Of a stretch of 64,000 nt of DNA, positions 38,023 through 47,255 are shown piece by piece. Location: contig NZ_SEWF01000022.1 in NCBI RefSeq assembly GCF_004168285.1, positions 55,084 through 119,083 on the forward strand, in the 5' to 3' direction. Each line of letters begins with the position of its first letter. Within the stretch, counting starts at the first letter, position 1. Both the position numbers and the translations under genes were made by a program. The notes beneath the pieces were generated by a model. That model was given only the letters and a program-made list of their open reading frames with translations. It was not told where the DNA came from and made no database searches. The DNA is from Emticicia agri (GTDB lineage: Bacteria > Bacteroidota > Bacteroidia > Cytophagales > Spirosomataceae).

Positions 38023-39399
38023 ATGCGGAATTTTTTTAAATTGTTAATGCAAGCCATTCGTGGCGAAGAACAAAACTATACAGAATTAAATATCAACCGT
38101 GCTATTTTTCTATTGTCAGTACCTATGATATTAGAGATGGTCGGAGAATCACTCTTTGCTATTGTTGATGCCTTTTTTGTAGCTCGTTATGTAGGTGTTG
38201 AGGGTGTGGCTACTGTTGGACTCACAGAGTCGGTACTTACCTTAATTTACTCAGTCGCTATCGGGCTTAGTACAGCCGCTACAGCTGTAGTGGCACGCCG
38301 TGTGGGTGAGGGCAATAAAAAAGAAGCCGGATTGGCTATGGCTCAGGTAATTATTATTTCATTGATTTTTGGAATAATAGTAGGCATATTGGGTTTTGTT
38401 TTTGCCGAAGATATTCTGCGACTCATGGGTGGTGATCAGCATCTGATTGATAATGGAGCTAATTTTACCAGAATTATCTTTGCCAGTAGTCCTTCTATTA
38501 TCTTGCTGTATACTTTAAGTGGAGCTTTGCGTGGTGCCGGCGACGCTTCTACAGCGATGAGGTCTATTATTCTGGCTAATTTTATCAATATAGGCATGGA
38601 CTTCCTGCTGATTCCGGTCATGGGAATGGGTGTAGAAGGAGCAGCCATTGCCACTACTATCGGGCGTACCATTGGGGTTATTTATCAGTTATATGCCATC
38701 CTTCGTGGAAACGGGAATATGCAGATTGAAAAAAGCCAGTTTGCTCCTAATGGAGAGGTAATTAAAAGCCTTGTGAATATCGGAGCAGGTGGCACAGGCC
38801 AGTTTTTGATTCAATCGGCCAGTTGGATTTTCCTGACACGTATTCTCTCAAGTTTTGGAAGCGATGTAGTAGCAGGTTATACCATTGCCATCAGAATCAT
38901 CGTCTTTACTATTCTGCCATCGTGGGGGCTATCAAATGCAGCCTCAACATTGGTTGGACAAAACTTAGGTGCTGGAAAACCCGAACGAGCAGAAGCTTCG
39001 GTATGGAGAGTAGGTCTCTATAATATGGGTTTCTTACTCTTAGTTGGTATTATATTCTCAGTATTTGCAAAGGATTTTATCAGTATTTTTAACGATAATC
39101 CAAAGGTAGTTGATGTAGGCGTAGTGTGTTTGCAGATTATTTGTTTAGGCTATGTTTTCTTTGGCTATGGCATGGTAATCGGGCAATCACTGAATGGTGC
39201 AGGCGATACCAGAACACCAACCATCATGAACCTGATTTGTTTCTGGGCACTTGAAATACCCTTAGCTTATCTTTTTGCTAATGTATTTAACTGGGGGCCA
39301 TCAGGCGTGTTTTGGTCAATTGCCATTAGCGAGTCTATACTGGCGGTTATGGCCATTTTTGTGTTCAGAATGGGAAGATGGAAAACCAAGCAGGTGTAA
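38023..39399 (+). CDS. MATE family multidrug exporter
   Basis: 458 residues from the ATG at 38023; a GTG 36 bp upstream lies in a leader hairpin and is less likely. Twelve hydrophobic segments and the two-fold repeat of MATE transporters are visible, with motifs such as LSVPMILEMVGESLFAIVDA, GLSTAATAVVARRVGEGN and, in the second half, GPSGVFWSIAISES. It would export cationic compounds using Na+ or H+. The long structured leader suggests regulation after transcription start. Confidence 0.92.
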   Translation: MRNFFKLLMQAIRGEEQNYTELNINRAIFLLSVPMILEMVGESLFAIVDAFFVARYVGVEGVATVGLTESVLTLIYSVAIGLSTAATAVVARRVGEGNKKEAGLAMAQVIIISLIFGIIVGILGFVFAEDILRLMGGDQHLIDNGANFTRIIFASSPSIILLYTLSGALRGAGDASTAMRSIILANFINIGMDFLLIPVMGMGVEGAAIATTIGRTIGVIYQLYAILRGNGNMQIEKSQFAPNGEVIKSLVNIGAGGTGQFLIQSASWIFLTRILSSFGSDVVAGYTIAIRIIVFTILPSWGLSNAASTLVGQNLGAGKPERAEASVWRVGLYNMGFLLLVGIIFSVFAKDFISIFNDNPKVVDVGVVCLQIICLGYVFFGYGMVIGQSLNGAGDTRTPTIMNLICFWALEIPLAYLFANVFNWGPSGVFWSIAISESILAVMAIFVFRMGRWKTKQV

Positions 39400-39462
39400 A
39401 GGCATGGAGCAATGGGCATCGGGTCTGTTTATGTTGTTGAAAGTGAGAGAAGTATAAAAATA

Positions 39463-39485
39463 AAGCCCATCCGTTGGATGGGCTT
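39463..39485 (-). terminator. Terminator of the CHRD gene
   Basis: Perfect 10-bp stem AAGCCCATCC-GTT-GGATGGGCTT, with a T-rich tail on the minus strand. It serves the leftward CHRD gene and possibly the MATE gene from the other side. Confidence 0.82.
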
Positions 39486-39505
39486 GCACTTCATTCAGTT
39501 AAAAC

Positions 39506-39937
39506 TCACTTTTTCAAAAGCTGCCCTCGGATTTCGCCGGAAGGTGATTTCGATGAGTGGATATTTACATAATACATTCCATTCATTAAGTCTGTCTCTT
39601 GCTCAGTTGTCAGTGCAATAGTTGCGGCATTAAAAGGGGAAGTAAAGGTTTGTCCGAAATTGAATACAACAGGGCCTGTTGAACCCATTGCTCCTTTATG
39701 GATATGCCAGGCTGTAGGTGTAATACCTGTGTAGGTAACAGTGTAAGTCAGAATTTTTGTTTCTTTGTTGTAAGTGGCTTCGTAAGTTCCTGTGGCATCT
39801 GTTGTTACAGCCGGAACCTCTTCAGAACCTTTCAGAGTTGCACCAAATTTTACTTCGTTAGAATCTACCTCGTCTTTTTTACATGACACAACGAGCATAA
39901 TTGATAAGATAGAAGCAATTACAAGGATTTTTTTCAT
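39506..39937 (-). CDS. CHRD domain lipoprotein
   Basis: 143 residues with a lipoprotein signal (SIMLVVSC, Cys19) followed by KKDEVD, an acidic-lysine stretch like the surface-export signals of Bacteroidota lipoproteins. The body is a CHRD domain: ATLKGSEEVPAVTTDATGTY, AWHIHKGAMGSTGPVVF, NIHSSKSPSGEIRGQL. CHRD domains are extracellular and possibly metal-binding; the function here is not known. Single-gene transcript between terminators. Confidence 0.88.
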   Translation of the reverse strand: MKKILVIASILSIMLVVSCKKDEVDSNEVKFGATLKGSEEVPAVTTDATGTYEATYNKETKILTYTVTYTGITPTAWHIHKGAMGSTGPVVFNFGQTFTSPFNAATIALTTEQETDLMNGMYYVNIHSSKSPSGEIRGQLLKK

Positions 39938-40052
39938 GGCTAATAAACGCTTTTAGAATGATTAATAATGCCAATACGGATGTTTAAATGCAAGGGTTGC
40001 GTAGACAGATGAAAATAGCTTAAATTTCCATAAAGTGCTTTTTAGTGTTATT

Positions 40053-40212
40053 GAACCTGTTTAAACTTATTTCTTTCGACTACAAATGGCCTTTTTTTGA
40101 TTATACTTCAGATAAAATTTCGCACGTAGTTCTACTACGCTCTCAATTTTTATCTTCGTCTAATTAAAAAAATGCACATTTTCGTTACTAAATAAAAAGT
40201 TTAAACAGGTTC
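40053..40212. mobile_element. 160-bp fully palindromic MITE related to the IS5-type element
   Basis: The terminal inverted repeats begin GAACCTGTTTAAACTT at both ends and the trinucleotide ATT flanks both sides (40050-40052 and 40213-40215). The interior is also self-complementary (AAATGG...CATTT, GATAAAA...TTTTATC, GTAGT-TCT-ACTAC at the centre), so the whole sequence can form one long hairpin. The ends match the IS5-family inverted repeats at 5679 and 6627 at 16 of 19 positions. No coding capacity. Confidence 0.85.
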
Positions 40213-40305
40213 ATTAGTAGTATTATCCTGCGTTCTTTCCGAACTTTGCAGCTTTTAAAATTGTAGTATTTAGAAACTCTGAAAAAAGAGTTGATGTGAG
40301 CCTCA

Positions 40306-42129
40306 ATGAAGAATTACCTCAGATTACTTTCGTATGCCAGACCTTTAGGAAATTTCGTTGTTCCGTTTCTGATTACGTCTTTGTTAGCAAGTATTTTCGG
40401 CGTACTGAATTTTACCTTATTGACCCCTATATTAAACGTCCTTTTCGACCAGGTTGATGCAAAAGAAATGAACGAAATGCTTTCGCCGGGTCAGGGCTTT
40501 AGTGTCATTAAAGAATTTAATTTCTATTTTGCAAAATTTTTAAGTCAACATGGTAAACAAGGGGCCTTATTATTTGTATGTGGGGTACTGGCGGTTACTA
40601 TTATACTATCAAATATATTCAAGTATTTAAGTGTCAGGCTTTTAGAGCGGTTTAAATCTAATATGGTTGCCAATCTTCGTCAGGAAGTATTCAATAAGGC
40701 TGTTCAACTGCATCTTGGCTTTTTTAGTAACGAACGTAAAGGCAACTTGATTTCTCGTATTGTAACAGATGTGCAAGAGGTAGAAAATTCTATTGCTAAT
40801 ACTTTCTCTGCAGCTACCAAAGAAGTGTTTTTGTTCCTCTCTTTCATTTATGCTCTGTTTGCTATTTCCTGGAATCTTACGCTTTTTGCATTACTGGTTA
40901 TCCCTATTTCAGGTATTTTTATTTCTACGCTGGTAAAAAAAATGAGGCATAATGCGGGCGAGGCTCAGCAAAGGTTAAGTAATTTAATCAGTCTGATGGA
41001 TGAAGTATTTGGTGGTATGCGGGTAGTAAAAGGTTTTGTAGCAGAAGCTTTTGTTACAGACAAATTCAGAGAAGAAAACCAGGGATACCGTAAATCTATT
41101 TTCAGTTTAGCTGCCCGACGTGAAATGGCCTCACCATTTTCGGAAATTATGGGCGTATTTGTTGTAATAGGCATTTTGTTGTATGGAGGTTCACTGATTC
41201 TCTCGAACGATTCAAGCCTTGATGCCTCAGAATTCATGGCCTATATCGCCATTTTCTCACAGGTAATGCGTCCGGCAAAAGATATTTCTAATGCCTTTAG
41301 TTCTGCCCAGAGAGGATTAGCATCCGGTGAAAGAGTACTGAATCTGATAGACAGCGAATCTTTGATTAAAAATGCGCCTGATGCAGTAGAAATACATGAA
41401 TTTAAGAAGGAAGTGGCTTTCAGTGGCGTAAATTTTTCTTACGACGAAAACATTCAGGTATTGAAGGATATTAACTTTACAATACCCAAGGGAAAAACCA
41501 TAGCGCTGGTAGGTTCGTCAGGTGGAGGGAAATCTACGGTTGCCGACCTTGTTCCGAGGTTCTATGACCCAACAGGTGGCGAAATTCTGATAGATGGCAT
41601 TAATCTGAAAAAGGTTTCTCAACAATCACTCCGTAATATAATGGGAATAGTTACGCAGGAAGCTGTTTTGTTTAATGATACCATTTTTAATAATATAGCC
41701 TTTGGTAAAAATGTTTCAGAAGCAGAGGTAACAAGAGCGGCCAGCATAGCCAATGCCCATGATTTTATTATGCAACAGGCCGATGGTTATCAGACCGTTA
41801 TTGGCGATAGGGGAACCAAATTGTCGGGTGGACAACGCCAGCGTTTGTCTATTGCCCGGGCCATTTTACAGAATCCTCCGCTATTAATATTAGATGAAGC
41901 CACTTCGGCATTAGATACCGAATCTGAAAAACTGGTGCAGGATGCCTTGACAAACCTGATGAAGAACCGTACAACTTTAGTAATTGCCCATCGTTTAAGT
42001 ACTATCCAGAATGCCGATGAGATTCTGGTTATTCATAAAGGAGAGGTTATTGAAAGAGGTACGCACGAAGACCTGTTGAAAATTCCTGATGGCTTCTATA
42101 AGAAATTAAGTTTGATGCAGACTTTATAA
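40306..42129 (+). CDS. MsbA-like ABC exporter (fused permease and ATPase)
   Basis: 607 residues: six-helix transmembrane domain to ~320, then an ATPase domain with Walker A GSSGGGKST, signature LSGGQRQRLS, Walker B PLLILDEATSALD and switch IAHRL. The architecture and length fit homodimeric lipid or drug exporters of the MsbA type, which flip lipid A core in Gram-negative bacteria; multidrug export cannot be excluded. It is followed by recX after 3 bp, so the two are co-transcribed. The palindromic MITE lies 93 bp upstream of the start. Confidence 0.9.
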   Translation: MKNYLRLLSYARPLGNFVVPFLITSLLASIFGVLNFTLLTPILNVLFDQVDAKEMNEMLSPGQGFSVIKEFNFYFAKFLSQHGKQGALLFVCGVLAVTIILSNIFKYLSVRLLERFKSNMVANLRQEVFNKAVQLHLGFFSNERKGNLISRIVTDVQEVENSIANTFSAATKEVFLFLSFIYALFAISWNLTLFALLVIPISGIFISTLVKKMRHNAGEAQQRLSNLISLMDEVFGGMRVVKGFVAEAFVTDKFREENQGYRKSIFSLAARREMASPFSEIMGVFVVIGILLYGGSLILSNDSSLDASEFMAYIAIFSQVMRPAKDISNAFSSAQRGLASGERVLNLIDSESLIKNAPDAVEIHEFKKEVAFSGVNFSYDENIQVLKDINFTIPKGKTIALVGSSGGGKSTVADLVPRFYDPTGGEILIDGINLKKVSQQSLRNIMGIVTQEAVLFNDTIFNNIAFGKNVSEAEVTRAASIANAHDFIMQQADGYQTVIGDRGTKLSGGQRQRLSIARAILQNPPLLILDEATSALDTESEKLVQDALTNLMKNRTTLVIAHRLSTIQNADEILVIHKGEVIERGTHEDLLKIPDGFYKKLSLMQTL

Positions 42130-42132
42130 GCT

Positions 42133-42594
42133 ATGATTATTCGGAAAGATGTTCTCATAAAAGCCGCCAATTTTTGTGCGTATCAGGAGCGTACACAGGC
42201 AGAAGTGCGTGAAAAACTGCAGAAGTTAGGGGTAGAAGGAGACGAAGCCGATGAGATAATTGTATATCTGATAGAAGAAAACTACCTGAACGAAGGGCGT
42301 TTTGCTAAAATATTTGCCGGGAGCAAATTCAGGGTAAAACATTGGGGCAGGCAAAAGATTCTCTACGAATTAAAAGCCCGTAAACTATCTGAACATTCAA
42401 TCAGAGAAGGGCTTGCAGAAATTGATGACGAAGATTATATAGAAACCCTGAATACTCTGATTGAAAAGAAAAAAAGAGAATTACGTACTGAAAAACAACC
42501 TGCGGTTCTGAAACAGAAAGTAGCACGTTACGCCATGAGCAAAGGCTTTGAAAGCGATTTGATATGGACTATTCTTAATAAATCAGAAAAATAA
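42133..42594 (+). CDS. recX: RecX family regulator of RecA
   Basis: 153 residues with the RecX three-helix repeats: CAYQERTQAEVREKLQKLG, YLIEENYLNEGRFAKIF, KHWGRQKILYELKARKLS. RecX binds the RecA filament and inhibits recombinase activity. It is placed 3 bp after the ABC exporter, not next to recA. The frame ends at a strong bidirectional hairpin. Confidence 0.92.
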   Translation: MIIRKDVLIKAANFCAYQERTQAEVREKLQKLGVEGDEADEIIVYLIEENYLNEGRFAKIFAGSKFRVKHWGRQKILYELKARKLSEHSIREGLAEIDDEDYIETLNTLIEKKKRELRTEKQPAVLKQKVARYAMSKGFESDLIWTILNKSEK

Positions 42595-42628
42595 TAAAGC
42601 CGGGCTATGAAAATAACCCGGCTTTATT
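42593..42628. terminator. Bidirectional terminator between recX and a lipoprotein gene
   Basis: 12-bp perfect stem AATAAAGCCGGG/CCCGGCTTTATT with A/T flanks, between convergent genes; it overlaps the recX stop codon. Confidence 0.85.
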
Positions 42629-42641
42629 ATTGATGGCGTTT

Positions 42642-43109
42642 TTATTGTTTGGTAAAACCCATTCTAACGGTGGTTGTTACACCTGCATCAGTTTCAGTGA
42701 ATGTCCAGAACATCTGCTTACCACTGAAAGAAACAGGAACTTCTTCTGCTGTGCCAGATGAAGTAAGAATAAGTTTATCTCCTTTTACTTCATAAGTAGC
42801 ATTGTCAACACCTCCAACGAAGTCCTCAGCATCATCCTGACAATCATTAGGAACAGACGAAGTGGCGGTTCCGTTTGATTTGAAAGTAATGGTAACATTT
42901 GAAATACAAGGAGAAGACAACAAAAGAAGCGGATATAAATCTTGTTCAGGGTCGCTTCCTTCCTTATAAAAAAGGTTAGAAATTTTCCAGGTACCAACTA
43001 TTTGAGCCTCAGGGGTATCTTTATCCTTCGAACAGTTCATCACTGTTAAGGCTAATGTGGATAGCGCAAGCAATACGGTAAATTTACGGATTACAGAAGA
43101 AACTTTCAT
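42642..43109 (-). CDS. Lipocalin-like lipoprotein, copy 1 of a tandem pair
   Basis: 155 residues. Signal and lipidation region MKVSSVIRKFTVLLALS...MNCSKDKD, then IVGTWKISNLFYKEGSDPE with a lipocalin-like beta-barrel pattern (VTITFKSNGTATSSVPNDC, YEVKGDKLILTSSG). It is paralogous to the gene at 43434-43910, sharing the first 17 residues exactly, the GTWK/ATWK start of the domain and paired cysteines. Ligand unknown. It has its own promoter. Confidence 0.8.
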   Translation of the reverse strand: MKVSSVIRKFTVLLALSTLALTVMNCSKDKDTPEAQIVGTWKISNLFYKEGSDPEQDLYPLLLLSSPCISNVTITFKSNGTATSSVPNDCQDDAEDFVGGVDNATYEVKGDKLILTSSGTAEEVPVSFSGKQMFWTFTETDAGVTTTVRMGFTKQ

Positions 43110-43147
43110 GAAAAATTGTCTTTGGATTAAAAAATATTAAACTGCTT

Positions 43148-43177
43148 CGAATATACAACTACGTTTGTGTAATACAA
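43148..43177 (-). promoter_or_regulatory. Promoter of lipocalin-like copy 1
   Basis: On the minus strand TTG-N19-TATATTCG (43177 to 43148), 39 bp before the ATG. The same arrangement precedes copy 2. Confidence 0.65.
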
Positions 43178-43392
43178 GGGGGTTGTTGAGAAAGACCTAT
43201 AATTATTTATCAAGCGGTTGGTCAATCTGTACAAAGTCTTACTCTTATATCTTTCATCATTTACTAATGATTTGCTCAATATTCACTATTAAATACTTAT
43301 CTTTTGGTTTGCGCTATCGCATATATTTACTCATAGGGAATGATGAGAAAGCCATTGTTTGGTATAATGTTGCGTACTTATGTGCTCATAAA

Positions 43393-43425
43393 AACAAGAA
43401 AGCCTGAGAATCCTGCTTTCTTGTT
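43393..43425 (-). terminator. Terminator of lipocalin-like copy 2
   Basis: 11-bp perfect stem AACAAGAAAGC/GCTTTCTTGTT, loop CTGAGAATCCT, 9 bp after the stop of the leftward gene. Confidence 0.8.
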
Positions 43426-43433
43426 AAAACTTT

Positions 43434-43910
43434 TTATTGTTTAGCAAATACAATTCTTCTTGTAACTCCGGAAGTTGTAGCACCTAAAATCATATCAGAT
43501 CCACTAAAAGACAAATCAAACGTAGTTGAAGTACTGGCAGCTGTGGTGATAATCAGTTTATTGTCTTTTACTTCATATTTCAAATTCTCACTGCCGCCAA
43601 GTATAAGGGCAATAGCCACTTTACAGTCGTTAGTAAAAGTTCCGGCTAAGTTACCATTGTCCTGAAAGGTGAAACTTGCATCTTTTATACAAGGATATAA
43701 CATTAAGTAAAGAGGCAATTGGTCGGTTTCGGCAGCGCTACCTTGTTTCTCATATACATTTTTAACTTTCCAGGTAGCTTTTATTTGTGTACTTAAGGTT
43801 GTATCAGGAGCAGGGTCTTCATCTTTTTTTGAGCAGTTCATTACAATTACTACGAATGACGACAACGCAAGCAATACAGTAAATTTACGGATTACAGAAG
43901 AAACTTTCAT
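43434..43910 (-). CDS. Lipocalin-like lipoprotein, copy 2 of a tandem pair
   Basis: 158 residues. Same N-terminus as copy 1 (MKVSSVIRKFTVLLALS) and a lipidation Cys in MNCSKKDEDP, with the Lys/Asp run typical of surface-exposed lipoproteins. Domain blocks KATWKVKNVYEKQGSAAE, ASFTFQDNGNLAGTFTNDC and YEVKDNKLIITTA parallel copy 1. The pair evidently arose by tandem duplication including the promoter. Function unknown. Confidence 0.8.
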   Translation of the reverse strand: MKVSSVIRKFTVLLALSSFVVIVMNCSKKDEDPAPDTTLSTQIKATWKVKNVYEKQGSAAETDQLPLYLMLYPCIKDASFTFQDNGNLAGTFTNDCKVAIALILGGSENLKYEVKDNKLIITTAASTSTTFDLSFSGSDMILGATTSGVTRRIVFAKQ

Positions 43911-43947
43911 GGAAATTATCTTTGGATAAAAAATGATTAAACTGTTG

Positions 43948-43977
43948 CTAATATACGACTATGCTTCTTTACTACAA
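43948..43977 (-). promoter_or_regulatory. Promoter of lipocalin-like copy 2
   Basis: Minus strand TTG-N19-TATATTAG (43977 to 43948), the same spacing and distance from the start codon as in copy 1. Confidence 0.65.
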
Positions 43978-44176
43978 GAATGTTTTTTCTGAAACTGGTT
44001 CATCAGTATCCGACAGTCGTCAGGCCCGGAGTTTGTCTCGCTATTATTTTCTTCCGCTTCATTCATAATTTCTTGATGGTTTTCTAAATTAGGTCTCTAT
44101 TTGTAGGGTGGAACGATAAAGAAAGACCGTTCTCACCTTTGTATAAGACACTAAATCGTCTCATTGACATCAAAAT

Positions 44177-45277
44177 ATGAAGAAGACCCTCATTTTTCTT
44201 TTCAGTACTACCACATTTCTGATTTCCTGCAACAGAGGTAACGATACGGCTACCTCTCCTAAATACCAGTCTTTGACCGAAGCAGTCTATGCTTCAGGAA
44301 ATATATATCCTGAAAATGAATATAAACTTACGGCCAATGCGGATGGTTTTCTGGTACGTCAGACTGCCTTTGAAGGAGACTTGGTTACCAAAAATCAATT
44401 AATCTTTCAGTTAGAAAGTGTATCGCAAGATGCCCGTCTGGAAGCATCAGGGAATATTCTGCGTCAGGCAGAAGCTAACTATGGCGAAAACTCTCCGGTA
44501 CTGGCCGAACTTAATACGCAATTGCGTAATGCCCGCACCAAGCTGGCCAATGACTCTGTCAATTTCAGTCGCCAGAAAGAACTCTATGACCGTAGCGCTA
44601 CTACTAAAGTAGAATACGAACGTGCAGAATTGGCTTTTCAGACCTCAAAAAATGATGTAACAGCCCGACAAAAAGCATTACAAAGAACCAAGAGCCAGTT
44701 ATATGTTGATTTGCAGAATTCTCAATCCAATTTTCGTGTCAATGCCCGTGAAGGAGATAATTTCAGAATTAAAACTTTTGAAGCCGGAAAGATTTATGAA
44801 ATTTATAAAAAGCAAGGCGAACTGGTAAGAAGAGGCGAGCAGATAGCCCTGATAGGTGATGCCAATGAGATTTACGCCCAATTAGCCATTGATGAAAGCG
44901 ATTTTGTAAAAGTAAAAATCGGGCAGGAAGTACTTGTAAAAATAGATGTTTATAAAGACAAAATATTTAAAGCTAAAGTAAGCAAACTCTATCCTAAGCT
45001 AAACAAAGCCGACCAGACTTTCAGGGTAGATGCCGAATTTGCCGATGAAAAGCCTAATGCCTATTATGGTATGACCGTAGAAGCTAATATTATTATTTCT
45101 CAGAATGAACGGGTGTTGACTATTCCTAAAAATTATCTGGTAGGCAACGATTCGGTCTGGGTTGAAGAAAATGGAGACAAAAAGAAAGTCAGAATTGCTA
45201 AAGGTGTAGAGAACCTTGACCTGGTTGAAGTAAAAGGCGGGTTGACTGAAAAATCAGTACTTGTGAGAGAAAACTAA
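44177..45277 (+). CDS. Periplasmic adaptor (membrane fusion) lipoprotein of an efflux pump
   Basis: 366 residues with a lipoprotein signal (FLISC, Cys18). Order: barrel-sandwich half (YASGNIYPENEYKLTANADG), a long alpha-hairpin (~85-180), second lipoyl half and beta-barrel (AKVSKLYPKLNKADQTFRVDAEF), the HlyD/RND-adaptor layout. It would link the FtsX-type permease to an outer-membrane channel. First of five same-strand genes ending with a two-component system; no outer-membrane TolC gene is in the operon. Confidence 0.9.
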   Translation: MKKTLIFLFSTTTFLISCNRGNDTATSPKYQSLTEAVYASGNIYPENEYKLTANADGFLVRQTAFEGDLVTKNQLIFQLESVSQDARLEASGNILRQAEANYGENSPVLAELNTQLRNARTKLANDSVNFSRQKELYDRSATTKVEYERAELAFQTSKNDVTARQKALQRTKSQLYVDLQNSQSNFRVNAREGDNFRIKTFEAGKIYEIYKKQGELVRRGEQIALIGDANEIYAQLAIDESDFVKVKIGQEVLVKIDVYKDKIFKAKVSKLYPKLNKADQTFRVDAEFADEKPNAYYGMTVEANIIISQNERVLTIPKNYLVGNDSVWVEENGDKKKVRIAKGVENLDLVEVKGGLTEKSVLVREN

Positions 45278-45305
45278 GCATCAGCCGATATTTAACAGCA
45301 ATAAA

Positions 45306-46556
45306 ATGAACATACAAATATCGCTTCAGATAGCAAAAACACATTTGCTTACCAAAAAGAAACAGACATTGATTGCCATGTTGGGGGTTACCTTTGGGAT
45401 AGCCATGTTTATTGTCATGATTTCTTTTATCAAGGGTGTCAATAAATTTTTAGAAGACTCGGCGCTTGATGCAACACCACACGTAAGAATCTATAAAGAA
45501 ATTACGAGCAATCACCCAAGCCTGATAGAAGAAGCAAATCCAAAGGCGTTCAATGTCATACACCACCAGTTACCTAAAAACGAACTGGCTAATATCAAGA
45601 ACGGGCTTCAGATTGTAGCTAATATTGAGAAAGACCCTGCTGTGCTGGGGGTTTCTCCACAAATTGGCTCACAGGTATTTTTCAATAAAGGGCCTATTCC
45701 GGTGGCAGGACAGATTGCAGGGGTGGATATTCTGAAAGAAGACAAACTCTATAGTATCAAGCGGCGGGTTAAATCGGGTAGTATGGAAGCCCTCTTATCT
45801 AACCCGAATGGTATTCTGATGGGGACTATCTTAGCCAGAAACCTGAATGTAAAAGTAGGCGATAAACTCACGATAACTACTCCGACCGGAAATCTGAAAC
45901 TGGTAAAAGTAGTGGGTATTTACGGGTTTGGTATCCAGACGGTTGATGGGGTAAGATGCTATGCAAATATGTCGATGGTGCAAGAGATTCTGCAGAAAGA
46001 TAAAAGTTATGTAACCGATATTCATATCAAAATGAAAGATTCACAGGCGGCTATTGACTATGCTAAAGTGCTAAAGAATCAGTATAGATACCAGACACAA
46101 GACTGGGCAGAAGCTAACTCGGCATTTATGACAGGTGATAAAATACGGAACGCAATGGTAATTATCGTATCTATTACACTGTTGGTAGTAGCCGGTTTTG
46201 GTATCTACAATATCATGAATATGAATGTGATTAATAAAATGAAAGACATTGCTATTCTGAAAGCCACAGGCTTTGCAGGGAAAGATATTGTAGCGGTTTT
46301 TCTGATTCAGTCAATTATTATTGGGGTATTAGGTGCTTGCCTGGGGCTTCTTATAGGTTTTTCTTTAAGTTATCTGCTATCTATTACACCGTTTGATGCA
46401 GGTGATTTTCTGGCGGTAAAAACCTTCCCTGTTATTTTCAATATTAAGTATTATATCATGGGTCTGGCATTTGGCGTAATCACCACCATTTTAGCAGGCT
46501 ATATGCCCGCCCGAAAAGCTTCAAAAATAGACCCTGTGGCTATTTTGAGAGGATAG
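45306..46556 (+). CDS. ABC transporter permease, FtsX/MacB type
   Basis: 416 residues with four transmembrane segments: one N-terminal (LIAMLGVTFGIAMFIVMISF), a large periplasmic MacB-like domain (~45-275), then three C-terminal helices including the FtsX block (NMNVINKMKDIAILKATGF) and PARKASKIDPVAILRG at the end. Such permeases drive mechanotransmission across the periplasm rather than classic substrate transport. Works with the adaptor before it and the ATPase after it. Confidence 0.92.
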   Translation: MNIQISLQIAKTHLLTKKKQTLIAMLGVTFGIAMFIVMISFIKGVNKFLEDSALDATPHVRIYKEITSNHPSLIEEANPKAFNVIHHQLPKNELANIKNGLQIVANIEKDPAVLGVSPQIGSQVFFNKGPIPVAGQIAGVDILKEDKLYSIKRRVKSGSMEALLSNPNGILMGTILARNLNVKVGDKLTITTPTGNLKLVKVVGIYGFGIQTVDGVRCYANMSMVQEILQKDKSYVTDIHIKMKDSQAAIDYAKVLKNQYRYQTQDWAEANSAFMTGDKIRNAMVIIVSITLLVVAGFGIYNIMNMNVINKMKDIAILKATGFAGKDIVAVFLIQSIIIGVLGACLGLLIGFSLSYLLSITPFDAGDFLAVKTFPVIFNIKYYIMGLAFGVITTILAGYMPARKASKIDPVAILRG

Positions 46557-46580
46557 TTAAATTTTATATAAAGCCAACAA

Positions 46581-47255
46581 ATGAAAGTCTTATCAGCAAG
46601 TCATATAAACAAGTATTTCTACGAACCTGAAAAATTTCAGGTGCTGAAAAATATATCTTTTGAGGTCAGGAAAGGTGAATTTCTGTCATTAGTAGGAAAA
46701 TCAGGGTGTGGTAAATCTACCTTACTCTATATTCTTTCTACCATGGATACAGATTACGAGGGCATATTAGAAATGAACGGTGAGAAACTCACAGGTAAAA
46801 CACAAGACCAGTTGGCTGCTTTCCGGAACGAACATCTGGGTTTTGTTTTCCAGTTTCACTTTTTATTACCTGAGTTTACTGTTCTGCAAAACGTGATGCT
46901 TCCTGCCTTAAAGTTGGGAAAATATTCTGCTAAGGAAGTAGAAGAAAGAGCTTATCAGAAACTGAAATTAGTTGATATGGATGGACATGCTTTAAAGCAA
47001 TCGTCAAAACTCTCGGGTGGCCAACAGCAGAGGGTTGCCATAGCCCGTGCTTTGATTAACGACCCCACAATTATTATGGGTGATGAACCAACGGGAAATC
47101 TGGATAAGAAAAATTCAGAAATAGTCTTTAATATATTTAAACAGATTGCCCACGAAAATCATCAGACCATTATTACTGTAACACATGACCCTGATTTTGC
47201 CAAAGGGTGCGATAGAATCATTGAAATGTCAGACGGACAGATTATTAAAAGTTGA
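46581..47255 (+). CDS. ABC transporter ATP-binding protein, MacB/LolD type
   Basis: 224 residues with Walker [11 protein letters not shown]-loop [18 protein letters not shown], signature [15 protein letters not shown], Walker [14 protein letters not shown] and switch His in VTHDPD. The MacB/LolD subfamily pairs with FtsX-type permeases. The stop codon overlaps the start of the histidine kinase by one base (TGATG), so sensor and pump are translated together. Confidence 0.93.
   Translation: MKVLSASHINKYFYEPEKFQVLKNISFEVRKGEFLSLVGKSGCGKSTLLYILSTMDTDYEGILEMNGEKLTGKTQDQLAAFRNEHLGFVFQFHFLLPEFTVLQNVMLPALKLGKYSAKEVEERAYQKLKLVDMDGHALKQSSKLSGGQQQRVAIARALINDPTIIMGDEPTGNLDKKNSEIVFNIFKQIAHENHQTIITVTHDPDFAKGCDRIIEMSDGQIIKS

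Larger units (their letters stand above)
43110..43433. other. Intergenic region between tandem lipoprotein genes
   Basis: Contains the promoter of the left copy (43148-43177) and the terminator of the right copy (43393-43425). An 80-codon plus-strand frame here has no family features and overlaps both signals, so it is not called. Confidence 0.6.

Noticed and set aside
43165..43407. 80-codon plus-strand frame between the two lipocalin-like genes
   Set aside because: Overlaps a promoter and a terminator of the opposite strand and shows no protein features.
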